Of a stretch of 64,000 nucleotides of DNA, positions 37,263 to 48,803 are shown one piece after another (position 1 is the stretch's first letter; each line of letters opens with the position of its first letter). Origin of the DNA: Macquaria australasica (taxonomy: Eukaryota; Chordata; Actinopteri; Centrarchiformes; Percichthyidae); contig SEMN01000041.1 in assembly GCA_005408345.1 (NCBI GenBank), forward strand, positions 241,501-305,500, written 5' to 3'. The notes below the pieces were generated by a model. That model had not been told where the DNA came from. It saw nothing but the letters and a program-made list of their open reading frames with translations, and ran no database searches. A program made the position numbers and the translations under genes.

Positions 37263-37564
37263 GACACATTTTTTTGCATCCATAACGTTTTTTTTAAGAG
37301 GTATGCGCATCTCATTTTAGATTTTCAGCTCTAATAACTCCCTTCTTTTTGCTATAAGTTTGAAGTCGTGCTGGAATGTTTTTCAAAAGGTGTTCCTCCC
37401 TCCTTGGCCGCCCCCTCTTTCCTGGTAAGTGTCTACATCTCATGGTAAAGGACTACTCCAGCTTATGTAACACGGCTCCCATGTGTTCTTACTGATCACA
37501 GTGGATAACTGCAGGCACAAAGAGGTAACTTTCACTTCCCCTGCAAGATCAAAACGGTTAATTG

Positions 37565-37787
37565 TAACAAGACTATTTTAAGTATTCATTAATCATGAAT
37601 ATCTTTGGGTGTTGGACTGTTGGTTGGACAAAACAAGACATTTGAAGACAAAACTTGGACTCTGGGGAACTGGGGTAGACATGTTTCACTATTTTCTGAG
37701 ATTTGTTTGATTGTTAGATAAGACTATTAATTGAGAAAATAATCTGCATATTAATTGATAATTAAAATAATAATTAGTTGCAGCCCT
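37565..37787. mobile_element. ATTAATC-rich MITE, inverted copy
   Basis: TTTGGGTGTTGGACTGTTGG, CTATTTTCTGAGATTTG, then TTAATTGATAATTAAAATAA and the terminal TTAGTTGCAGCCCT. Confidence 0.65.
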
Positions 37788-38387
37788 ATGTCAAATTGAA
37801 GCCAAAAAAACTGTTGAATTTGTTGATTTCTTTCACTGCAGCTGATAAAAAAGGTTAAACAGGAAATTCTTGTGTGTGAACATGGGTAAGCTGATGATAG
37901 TCGCGTGCAGGTACTGGAGTAGAGGAATTAAGTGGGGAGGTGGGGGCTGAGGATAAAAAAATAACATTCCTGGGAGAGAGGGGGTTAAGAGTGTACATGT
38001 TTCCACAACACCCAGCCAGTTGAGTCTTTTGTCTTACGCTTAAATGTATGACCTCATACTGCCTCATGTTAGTTATGAGTTGAGACTGGTTTCTTTTTGA
38101 CATCGTGTTCCCTTTATCTGTCAAAGAGTACCAACAGTCACATGCAAGCCAAAGGAACATGCTGACAGTATTGTCAGTATTGAGACATGGGTTTTGCATA
38201 ACGTCAGACTTAAAGCAAAAAGAGGGAAGTTATAAAACACGTCTCATGACAAGGTTTAGCGTATGTTCGTGTGTGCTGGGTTGCCCCATTAAAAAGTTAA
38301 AAAGTGACCTTAAACACTTGGTCAGAGGGCAGTAGTTTGTGCTGTAGGAGGATATGAAAGATGCAGAATGCAAGGATTATTTTTCTT

Positions 38388-38645
38388 ATGAGAGATTAAT
38401 CATTTAGTCTACAAGATGACCTCTTCAAGTATTCTATGTAAATTAAACAGGCATTTTCACTATTTACTGACTTTTTAAATTAATTAATCGATTAATAGAG
38501 AAATAATTGGCAGATTAATTGATAACAGATAATGAAATTAATCATTAGTTGCAGCCTAAAATACGCACATTTGACAAGCCAGAACCAGACGATGTTTAGA
38601 ATTTTTGCTTTATAAATGACTCTAAACAATTAATCAATTATCAGA
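38388..38645. mobile_element. ATTAATC-rich MITE, two overlapping fragments
   Basis: An inverted copy ends TTAATCATTAGTTGCAGCC (about 38,558). It is followed directly by a forward right-end fragment containing AAGCCAGAACCAGACGATG and CAATTAATCAATTATC. Confidence 0.55.
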
Positions 38646-39949
38646 ATTGTTGGCAATATGTTGGTTGACTAAGCGTTTCAGCTTGAATGAAGTTAAAAGA
38701 AAAATCCAACCTAAATGTGTGTGCTCTGTTAAAAATGGAGGATTCCATTTGTGGGCTTGGTAGGGTTTATTACTTTTATTGTTGCATGATGTCACATTGA
38801 GATATTTTAATGAACTGGCAGCAGATGTCAGTTTTTGTTGTCTGTCTCCCAAAACCAAAGAGCAAGAGTTTCTTTCTAGAGTCACTTTTCCACACTTATG
38901 TTCAAGGATGAGAAGAAAATTCATTGTAGAGATACCAGGTTCTCCACTGACAGTAGTCTTAACGGATCATACTGTAATTCACTGCAGCCAGAGACATCTT
39001 ATGCATTGAGTAATACTTTTATCTTCCCAACTTGAAAAACTGGCTCTCGTGATTGCATGCGCAACCAATGTGGAAGGCAAACAGGTGGATGTAGCACGTT
39101 TGGGCATGTTCTCTGATCGCTGAAAGGGATTCTGGGGAAAAAATACTGTAGTGAATCACGGATGAAAGTTGGTATATGAATTCAAGAGTAATTATGCCAC
39201 ACAATTACTCTTGAATTCACAAAAACGTTAATTGTAAAAGTACAGAATAAAATTTTTCCTTTTAAGAAATTAACCATCAGTGAATCCATCAGTTATTAAC
39301 TTGTGCGTGCATTTTTGGGCTGCCCTCTCCTGGGCTGAACATGTTTTTCAGCAGGACAGTGGAATGCTCTATACCATGAGCTGCAGGATGAGCTCAGGCT
39401 GTCATACATGCAGCAGTACAAAGCATGTGTGTACATCTGCGTGGGCAACATGTTCTCTGCATAGACTTCTTATTGTCAGCCTCTGGCCAATAAAGACGCC
39501 CATTGAGAAAGGTCACGTGACGACATCACGAGCGAGTGGGAAAGAATTTCAGATGTCAAGAGAAGAACAAAAAAAAAGGGGAGGGAGTGTTGTTTGGGTC
39601 AATTCAGAATTGCTACAGGACTTGCAGGTAACAACAGCAGTCTGGAGGTGAAAGATGTTTTCATGGTTGCTGTTAATCACATGAGCCGTCAGAGAAAATA
39701 TATCTTTCATGTCATTAGACTCGTATTCCTCCCCATGTTTGCTGAGTAAACACCCTTTAATGCATCAGCGGCACTCTGCACACACACGAAATGGGTATCT
39801 TGTTACTACACGTTAGTCACAAAGTATTACAGGGGAATTTCACTGTCCGTTTACAGGCCTTGGAGAGCACTACTGCATATGTGAAAAAAGTTGTATAAAG
39901 TGTTTTGTGGCTTCAGAGGGAGCTGTGTGAAGGCTGATAAATCGCCTAA

Positions 39950-40200
39950 AGTGATGTCATTTGAGTCAGCGTCAGCTGGGGGTGAAGACTACAAATTTGA
40001 AAATGGAAAAAAACTGGGGGTGTGGAGTTGGAAAGAAGTGAGCTTACCAGACCTCTGTAGCCTGCTCCTCATCTCTGCTTGAGGCTATAGCGGCTTGAGG
40101 CTACGTTAGCCGCTACCAGCATAACACACCTGGATCTCAGGTCGAGTTTGCAAAAGACAACATCTCTGATTCTGCTAAATCAATTTTGATCCCTTTTTTT
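39950..40200 (+). repeat. Dispersed repeat, partner of 17,475-17,830
   Basis: CTGTAGCCTGCTCCTCATCTC, TGCTTGAGGC and CTACCAGCATAACACACCTG match the smg5-intron copy with substitutions and a short internal duplication of GGCTTGAGGCTA-type sequence. Confidence 0.5.
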
Positions 40201-40249
40201 TTTTTTTTTTTAAGGATGTATTTAGATAAAAAAGTCCTGTCTTTTAGCT

Positions 40250-40560
40250 TTAAAGGTAAAGTTGACATTTTGGGAAATACGCTTATCTGCGTTCTCACTG
40301 AGAGTTAGATGAGAAGATCAATACCATTCTCATGTCTGTACGATAAATATAAAGCTACCACTAGCAGCTGGCTAACTTAGCTTAGCATAAAGATTGGAAA
40401 CGGGGAAACGGCTCGCCTGGCTCTGTCCAAAGGTAAGAGAATCCGCCTACCAGCATCTCTAAAGCTCGCTAATAATTAACACATTTTATCTTGTTTGTTT
40501 AAGCCGTTTAAAAAAACTCAAGTGTAAAAACGACAATTTGCCATTTTCCTATTAGTGTAC
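40250..40560 (+). mobile_element. Foldback-repeat half-copy in paqr6 intron 1
   Basis: TTTAAAGGTAAAGTTGACAT, then ACGCTTATCTGCGTTCTCAC, GAGAGTTAGATGAGAAGATC, GCTTAGCATAAAGATTGG and GGCTCTGTCCAAAGGTAAG. It matches one arm of the 24,970-25,554 foldback closely. Confidence 0.7.
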
Positions 40561-42446
40561 AAACATTAGAGTGGTATTGAATGTCAAACTTTTCCTTAAA
40601 AGTGTTGTCAGACGGTGTTCACTTTCATTTTTGGGTGAGCAGTGTAGGGCATGTAGCGCTTTTTATACTTAGCCCCCCAATTTTAGAACAAAGAAATATG
40701 ACATACAGACAAGGCAACCAAAGTAGTTTTTTTAGAGCCTAACAATGCTACGCTCTTGCCTGACCAAGTCAGTAACATGCCTTAAGTCCAAATGAGCATG
40801 TGTTCAACCAGCTGAAGACTAGACTGAAGGCTAAAAGCCTGAAATAAGCACAAAAGTGAAGACGGCTGAATGTGTGTGATTTGGTTAAAGAGATAGTTCA
40901 GAGCTATAGTAGTTTGGGGAAGTTTTTTGCAGAGTCAGGAACTAATTAATGCCTTAGGACAGACCTTTTTTATATGTATTTGGTGTAGTCTGAAGTTGTA
41001 TCAAACAGCAACCTTAGGTTATCTTGGCTCAGTTGTTGAGTGTCTATGGGATCAAATAACAAAATCATGATCCCATAGGCATCGAGGAATTGAGCGAAAC
41101 TAAGCAAGTAAACTAAAGGGGGGTGAGGGGGCGCCTTTTTCCAAGCTTTGTCTGAGGGGAGGCCCACAGCTTCACACTTTGAAAACCCCTGGTATAGAGG
41201 TTAAATCATGCTTAATGAAAACGCACTGTGCTCTGACTGATTTTTGAAAAGGAATGCTTTACATAGACATTGCTCGCAAACTAAACGTCTAGAGCAAACT
41301 GTTCTTAAATCATCTCTACAAAGATCACCTCAAAACAAGACGCCTTCTGTTTCGTCTCAGCATGACTTCCTCAGAAGTGCTGGACAGGAGGAGCCAGATT
41401 CTTTTTTTCTCACAATCTCCAGGAAACCGCAGTCAACTTCTAATGGTGGATGTTATCTTTTGAAGGAGAATGCATACAAGATTTAATAAACCACTTACAC
41501 AAAAAGCCCTGGTCCCAGCCAAGTTTTCGAGAGGCTCTACAAAGGGAAAGCATTAGATTTTTAACCCCATCTTATAGGTCTGTACTGGGCCGCCTGAATG
41601 TGTGTCTTGTCTAACGCCACACAGATCTATGTGTTTTATACCATGTGAATGCTGCCTTTTCGTCTCAGGAGAGAAAGTGGAGCACTCAGTTATTCCATTA
41701 AGTGAAGCAGGATGACCTAGGAAAGAAGGGTTGGGCGAAGAGGAGTATGTTTTTCGCCTATTCATGCTTGTATGATGTGTCACGTCAACACCATTTGTAA
41801 CATCTTTGGTCTTTGTAGATGCTTGGGAACTAATTGTGAAAAGTCAGAGAAGGTGTTTAGCTTTACGTAGGCCTACTGTGGGTTTCGTCTTGAAGAGATG
41901 AGTCTTAATGCAAGTTAAGTTGATAGACCAGAGTTTTTGGTTGCATTCTCTGCCAGCACTTATCGATTCTTGAGCCACTTCTTGTTTATTGAAGGGTCAG
42001 CATGTTGTGCTGAAGTTTTGGCTCCGGTCCTGAACTCGACACTCTTATTAAGTGCTGTTTTTGCTGCATTCGGCCCCTCTTTCATCTTCCATCTCCCATA
42101 GCCAGTTATAATCTAATTGATATGGATGTTGCATGCATAGACGATGCCATTCAAATCAGTCACACGGCTTGCAAAAACAAAACAAAACACATCCCAATCT
42201 TAAATTGGCTATTCAAATCATGGGCACCACATGATGCTAATGATCTGAATTCAAATGAGCATTTTTTTCACACTGCAGTGAACCCAGTGGCTTTTCGTAG
42301 CAATTGTCATCAACATAAGCTGTGGTGTTGGGTGTGTGTGTGTTGCTTGTGTGCTCTGATGTTTTCCAGCCGTGATGAATGCAGGATCTGTACCAGTGTG
42401 CATGCATGATAGTGATCAGAGTATTTGTGCATGTTCTCCATGGCAG

Positions 42447-42451
<5 letters not shown>
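40561..42451. other. paqr6 intron 1; nothing firm
   Basis: No exon recognised. Near 41,170-41,200 the string CTTTGAAAACCCCTGGTATAG resembles a hAT right end, but I could not find its partner. Confidence 0.35.

Positions 42452-42536
<85 letters not shown>
42452..42536. repeat. (TG)n microsatellite
   Basis: An uninterrupted TG run of about 85 bp in paqr6 intron 1. Any open frame across it is spurious. Confidence 0.95.
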
Positions 42537-42537
<1 letters not shown>

Positions 42538-42804
42538 AAGCCTCATTTCCATCCAGTGCAGCGTGTAACAGTCATCCTTTGGCCCCTGTACTCTCAAGGC
42601 TTTAGCCACCACAAAGCTCACTTTGTCACAGTTAACAGGCCGGGCCCTGCAGCTGGGTTGCAGTAAGCGGCGGTCCCCTCTCGTTGCTCCCACACTGCCA
42701 GAGAGGACAAGCCCCTCGAGGTATGAGCTGTAATGACAGGAGAGGCGCCAGGAAATATTTTCACTTTTGGGCAAAAACTGTTAATCAAGAAAATCAAGTC
42801 TGGG

Positions 42805-42836
<32 letters not shown>

Positions 42837-42959
42837 ATGTATATATGTATATGTGTGTGTATGTATATATGTGTATGTATGTATATGTATATATATATAT
42901 ATATATATATGTATATGTATATATGTGTGTATATATATATGTGTGTATATGTGTATGTG

Positions 42960-42988
<29 letters not shown>
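42805..42988. repeat. Mixed (TA)n/(TG)n/(TATG)n microsatellite
   Basis: About 184 bp of alternating pyrimidine-purine sequence with several phase switches. The Ile-Tyr and Tyr-His open frames across it are artefacts. Confidence 0.95.
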
Positions 42989-42990
<2 letters not shown>

Positions 42991-43229
42991 AAGGAAAAAA
43001 TATGGGGTGTATTTGACCTAGTTTCTGTTACGACCATAAAATTAAAACTAAACAAAAATGTCCCTACAGTTTATGTTGACAGTCATGGTGTGTTAATGAC
43101 ATAAAGGCAGAGCAGGTATTAGACCTTGCACCTTACCTGACATTTTTAGAAAGACGTGGGATTTGTAAGTATATGAAGTAATTGTAATTTAATTTATTAA
43201 TGGTTTATGTTTATTTTCATAATGCACAT

Positions 43230-43690
43230 TAGAGCCTGACCCATACTAGATTTGTGAGGCCGATGCTATCGATATTTTAGATAACAATGTATGGGCCAAT
43301 ATTTGTTTGTTTTGTTATTAAAGAATTGTAAACAAAATATTAAAGTTATCAGAGCTCTCTGGTGGACAAACTAATATATGGCGACACTATTTCTAAATTA
43401 CCTTTTGGCATTTCTTTTTTTCCCCCAGTTCCATTATTTTCACCACATTCTTCCAAGTACATCATCTTTGCAGTTTAGTAATATAAAAAAGAATGATACA
43501 GGCGATATAAAGAGATCAATACATAACAAATAAGAAGAGTACATCAGTGTTAAAGTTCGTCCAGCATATTATGCAAACACCTCCATTATATCTTGCCTTT
43601 TTGTACTGCAAATTCTTGTTAAATGTCAGCTTTTGCATTTTATCAGTATGCTGATACTGATATCTGTGGTAGGCTGTTAATAACGGCCAT
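43230..43690. repeat. GACCGATA-type repeat, diverged copy
   Basis: TTAGAGCCTGACCCATACTAG, GAGGCCGATGCTATCGATAT, GTGGACAAACTAATATATGG with CGACACTATTTCTAAATTACC, and TATGCTGATACTGATATCTG. It shares the middle block with 54,345-54,400. Confidence 0.5.
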
Positions 43691-43937
43691 GCTGGTGTAT
43701 CTGTTGGGCTGTAGTGCAGAGCGTGATCTCACAGTGAATTTTTAATACGGAATTTTTAAGGGTGGAGTTGCATCGAAATAAAAAAAAAGTGTTTTACTTA
43801 AGTTTGGTTTATTTAAAACTATACAAAATATAGATACAAATGTACACACAGTTATCTGGTGACGTTCCCCTCCTGTTGACGGAGAAGGAATGTTCTTGGC
43901 TCTCACAAACATGTTCTTATTACACGCATGCTTTCAG

Positions 43938-44202
43938 TCACAGGCCACTGCAATGTGACAATGCCAGGCATTCTTCAAATCAGTGTCTGGGTATGTTTCA
44001 AGAGCAGCCACAATAAGAGATTGTTCTCAGTGTCTGCTCCAGTCAACAAAGACATCACACTCGAGGGCTCAGTCAAATAAACTTTAACGCTGATACAACA
44101 CCATCTGCGATGATCGTTGCAAACATGAACCTAAAATACAATGTTCAGAAATCAAATATGTTGCAACTGTGTCAATCACAGGCCACTGCAATGTGACAAT
44201 GC
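43938..44202 (+). repeat. 27-nt perfect direct repeat, 238 bp apart
   Basis: The unit beginning TCACAGGCCACTGCAATGTG occupies 43,938-43,964 and 44,176-44,202 without mismatch. The DNA between is unique in this window. Confidence 0.8.
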
Positions 44203-44204
44203 AG

Positions 44205-44520
44205 GACTTGTAATGTATATGTAATGGAGTATTTTTACTTAAGTAAAGGATCATACTTTTTACACCACTGCCACCACAGTCCAAAGGGAGAGGGTTCCAA
44301 ATTTTAAGTCTCTTCCTTTTAGTTTGAAGCCTGGAGCAAGGAACAACCAACAAACCCTGATCAGAAGACCTCAGAGACCAGCTGGTGACTTAGGGCTGCA
44401 GTAGATCTCTAATGTCGGCAGGTGGCTGACCATGCAAAGCTCAAAGTTCTGAATCTGATGGCAAGTCAGTGTAGAGAAATCAAGATTTTGGTGTCTCATT
44501 GTTTGTGTTTGCTGTGTGTC
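44205..44520 (+). repeat. Repeat fragments abutting paqr6 exon 2
   Basis: TAATGGAGTATTTTTACTTA with AGTAAAGGATC (44,222-44,252) is an end-fragment of the 34,205-34,660 family. About 44,290-44,500 carries GAAGCCTGGAGCAAGGAAC and CTGATCAGAAGACCTCAGAG, which resembles the interior of the TTTATTTRTATAGC repeat. The last few bases form the acceptor tract TGTGTCTCTGCAG of the next exon. Confidence 0.4.
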
Positions 44521-44527
44521 TCTGCAG

Positions 44528-44748
44528 TGTTTCCAGTGTGGCGGGGGATCGGGGCCGGTAGTGGCGCTGGAGGCGGGTGGAGTCAGGGCTGGGGACGCTG
44601 CTTGCAATGGGAGCCAGACAGTCCAGGACAAAAGGCCCGGATCTCCGTATTTGACTACCCTGTCTGGTTAGTCCTCTGTCGTCGGGGACGCACCAGGCTC
44701 AGGGAGGTTTGTCAGAGAGGGAGGGGTGCCATCAGACTGCCCACAGAC
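44528..44748 (+). other. paqr6: paqr6 exon 2, 5' part: UTR or N-terminal extension
   Basis: It begins after CTCTGCAG. It is open in the paqr6 frame for all 73 complete codons (VFPVWRGIGAGSGAGG onward), without a stop. An overlapping short upstream frame in another phase runs 44,607-44,654 (15 aa). Conserved PAQR6 proteins begin at MLS (44,749), so ordinary annotation would call this 5'UTR. Confidence 0.5.
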
Positions 44749-47700
44749 ATGCTCAGCATCAAGCTCCCCCAGCTCTTTGACATCCACCAGGTCCCCAAGG
44801 TAAGGACGGAACATGTCAGCTTCAGCTCTGCCCGCTGCATTTGTAGGTAGTAATGCGGATGGGCAGTGCTGAATTGAGAGCCCAATATAACTGTGCCACG
44901 ATCCACTGCTTTCTTGTGCACTTTGACAAACTTTTAAAAATGATTTTAACAATAAATACCCAAAAGAATGGTGCCTTCACATGGGGTCGTGTTTACCGTG
45001 TTTACGAGAAGAATCAACATGAACGCCCCTCTTGTTGTATTCCCAACCTCAGAAGTGGAAATTTTCGGAAAGCTCAGAGTTCACAGGTTGTGACATGTTT
45101 GCTGACATTTTCAGAAATAGCGGAGGCCATGGAGGTTCCTTTTTTGTTGGATCTTAAGTTAATATATTGTAATTTTAGTCGTTTAGTTTTTCTTTTGTAA
45201 TATTATAATATGTCTGAGGAAAGTGTTGATATAGATAGAAAGTAATTCAACATTTCTTGTAAAGAAATTAATAATGTCAAGAGAACAAGGGGGAGTATTT
45301 TGGCGTCCATGTTGCCGTTGCCTAGCAGCGGTGTTCTCACGACCAGCATATCGTGTACACGACTTCCCATGTCGTGACCACAATCTCAGGAGTTTCATTT
45401 GGAGGCAGCAGAAGTTAGACTATGTATGAAAACGTGAATGAAGGGCATAAAATCTACGAGAAACAAACACTATGATGCATTCAAAGTCATTAAGTTTTGT
45501 CAACTGTCTTTAACTTTTAATAATCAACCTGCTTTTGTTTATGGTGTTTTTAGTGTGTTTGGTGTTTGTCCTTTTGCAGAGTCCAAACAAACATGGTTTG
45601 AAGTAATTTTACTATTTCAGCTAATAGTAGTATTTCAGGAAAGTTTCATTTACCGTGTTATTTTTTCCACAATAATGGTAAAATGAAAATTTTGTACTGG
45701 TACATCCCTATTATGTTTTTAACAGGAAGTATCCCAGTGTTCTTGCGGTCTACCTCTGCACCTTCATCACACTTCTACATCTTACCTCCCACTCTTTATT
45801 TATTTATTGTGTGGGCCCTTAGGCAGGGCCCTTAACGCTACCTGCCTACCTCATATATATGATGAGTGATACGAATACAAGAGCCACACCGGCTCAGACG
45901 TCGCCCGGGTTAACAAGGTCCGCGTCAGGTGTCGGGGAACCAGGACAACCTGATGAGAAGTGGGCTACAAGAACAAGACATTCGTGGACAAGAGTAGAGA
46001 ATAGGGAATTGTTGGAATGCTACTATACAAGTAACCCCAGTGAACGGGGGTATATGCAGAGGATGTGGGACCTATGGATTCTTCGAAACCCAATATCTAC
46101 ACTAACTAAGAAACAACTAGTAACAACATAAGGAGCAGTATCCTCCATGGAGAAGGAGGCTGGATGCCAGGATTAAGGCAACACGGAGGGAAGTGAGCCA
46201 GCTATCAGAACTACAGAAAGGTGGGATGAAGAAAGGGCTGCCTAAGAAGTACAACAAGCTGCCCATACCTGAGGCCCTGGAGACTGCCAAACAAAGACTC
46301 ACAGCCCTGGCCACCCGCCTAAAGAGGTACACCAGAGATGCAGAAGCTAGGAGAATAAACAGAATGTTCTCCACCGAACCATCCAAAGTGTACTCTGTGG
46401 CAGGGTAATAACACAAGAACAGATCCGCCCAGGGCTGAGACTGAACAATACTGGAAGAGCATATGGGAGAAGGAGGCATCACATAACACCAATGCTCAAT
46501 GGCTTGTGGATCTAAGAGCAGACCATAGCAATCTCCCAGAACAAGAGCCAGTAACCATCACAATGGCAGACATCCAAGAAAGAGTGTCAGGTATGAAGAG
46601 CTGGACAGCACCAGGCCCGGATATGATCCACACCTACTGGCTCAAAAAACTAACTGCACTCCATGAATGCCTGGCAGCACAGATGAACCAACTGCTGATG
46701 GATGGGACCCACCCAGAGTGGTTAACTCAAGGGAGGACGGTCCTGATCATGAAGGACCCCCAGAAGGGCGCAATTCCATCCAACTACCAGCCAATAACCT
46801 GCCTCTGTACAACATGGAAGCTCCTGTCAGGCATCGTAGCGGCTAAGATGAATAGGCACATGGCCCAATACATGAGCAGGGCCCAGAAAGGAATTGGTAG
46901 CGATACCAGGGGAGCCAAGCACCAGCTGCTGGTAGACAGAGCAGTCACTCGAGACTGTAAGACCAGACAGACCAATCTGTGCTCCGCCTGGATTAATTAC
47001 AAGAAAGCCTATGACTCAATGCCACACACATGGATACTGGAATGCTTGGAAATGTACAACATCAACAGGACAATAAGACCCTTCATCAAGAACTCAATGG
47101 GGGTGTGGAAGACAACTCTGGAGGCCAACTCAAAGCCAATTGCACAAGTGACCATCAAGTGCGGCATATACCAAGGTGATGCACTATCCCCACTGCTGTT
47201 CTGCATAGGCCTGAACCCTCTCAGCAAGATCATCGCGAAGAGTGGCTACGGATACCGGCTACGGAATGGAGCAAACATCAGTCACCTTCTTTACATAGAT
47301 GACATCAAGCTGTATGCCAGGAGTGAGCGAGACATCGACTCACTAATCCACACCACCAGGATCTACAGCGACGACATTGGAATGTCATTCGGACTAGACA
47401 AGTGTGGCCGGATGGTCTCCAAGAGAGGGAAGGTAGTCAGAACTGAAGGGATCAGACTACCAGAAGGCAACATAGCAGATGTGGAGGACAGCTACAAGTA
47501 CCTTGGGATCCCGCAAGCAAATGGCAACCATGAAGAGGCCGCAAGAAGGTCAGCCACAGCCAAATACCTCCACAGAGTAAGGCAAGTCCTGAAGAGTCAG
47601 CTGAATGGGAAGAACAAGGTCCGAGCTATCAACACCTACGCCCTGCCCGTCATCAGATACCCCGCTGGCATAATAAGCTGGCCAAAGGAGGAGATCGATG

Positions 47701-48752
47701 CCACTGATATAAAGACCAGGAAGCTCCTCACAATGCATGGTCCAGCACCCTGAGACTGTACACTAAGCGGAAGGAAGGAGGCCGAGGACTAGTGAGCGTC
47801 AGAACCACTATCCAGGATGAAACAACAAAGATCCATGAGTACATCAGGAAAATGGCCCCAAGTGATGAGATGCTTAGTGAGTACCTCAGGCAGCAGAAGC
47901 CGGATGAGGAAGGAGAGCAGGTGGAACCATCATGGGAGGACAAACCCCTGCACGGTATGTACCACCGGCAGATAGAAGAAGTGGCTGATATCAAGAAATC
48001 CTACCAGTGGCTGGAAAAGGCTGGACTGAAAGACAGCACAGAGGCACTAATCATGGCAGCACAGGAACAGGCTCTGAGCACAAGATCGATAGAGGCCGGG
48101 ATCTACCACACCAGGCAGGACGCCAGGTGCAGACTGTGCAAAGATGCCCCTGAGACAATCCAGCACATAACAGCGGGGTGTAAGATGCAAGCAGGCAGGG
48201 CGTACATGGAACGCCATAACCAAGTAGCTGGCATAGTGTACAGGAACATCTGTGCCGAGTATGGGCTGGAAGTCCCACGGTCAAGATGGGACACACCTCC
48301 GAAGGTGGTTGAGAATGACCAAGCTAAGATCCTGTGGGACTTCCAGATACAGACTGACAAACTGGTGATGGCGAATCAACCAGACATAGTAGTGGTGGAC
48401 AAACAACAGAAGAAGGCAGTAGTGATAGACGTAGCAATCCCAAGCGACGGCAACATCAGGAAGAAGGAACACGAGAAGCTCGAGAAATACCAAGGGCTGA
48501 AAGAGGAGCTAGAAAAGATGTGGAAAGTGAAGGCAACAGTGGTCCCCGTGGTAATCGGAACACTCAGGGCTGTGACCCCCAAACTGGGAGAGTGGCTCCA
48601 GCAGATTCCAGGAACAACATCCGAGATCTCTGTCCAGAAGAGTGCAGTACTAGGAACAGCTAAGATACTGCGCAGGACCCTCAAGCTCCCAGGCCTCTGG
48701 TAGAAGACCCGAGCTTGAAGGAGGAATAGACCGCCCACAGGGGTGACTGGGG

Positions 48753-48803
<51 letters not shown>

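Larger units (their letters stand above)
45806..48757 (+). mobile_element. R4-clade (Rex6/Dong-like) non-LTR retrotransposon, degenerate
   Basis: A nearly full-length LINE encoding, in order, a Myb-like DNA-binding segment, reverse transcriptase, a CCHC zinc finger and a restriction-enzyme-like endonuclease. That order is diagnostic of R2/R4-type elements that do not use an APE endonuclease. The reading frame is broken into at least four pieces in three phases. The 3' end runs straight into a (TA)n(CA)n microsatellite, consistent with the simple-repeat target preference reported for the R4/Dong group. It lies in paqr6 intron 2, same strand. The 5' boundary is approximate. Confidence 0.85.

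Noticed and set aside
42310..42774. 154-codon minus-strand ORF
   Set aside because: Most of it is the (TG)n microsatellite read as Thr-His repeats.
42618..43104. Long ORFs on both strands with Ile-Tyr and Tyr-His repeats
   Set aside because: Products of the mixed TA/TG microsatellite.
46506..47753. 415-codon ORF as a host gene
   Set aside because: RT motifs and the R4 LINE context identify it as a degenerate retrotransposon.
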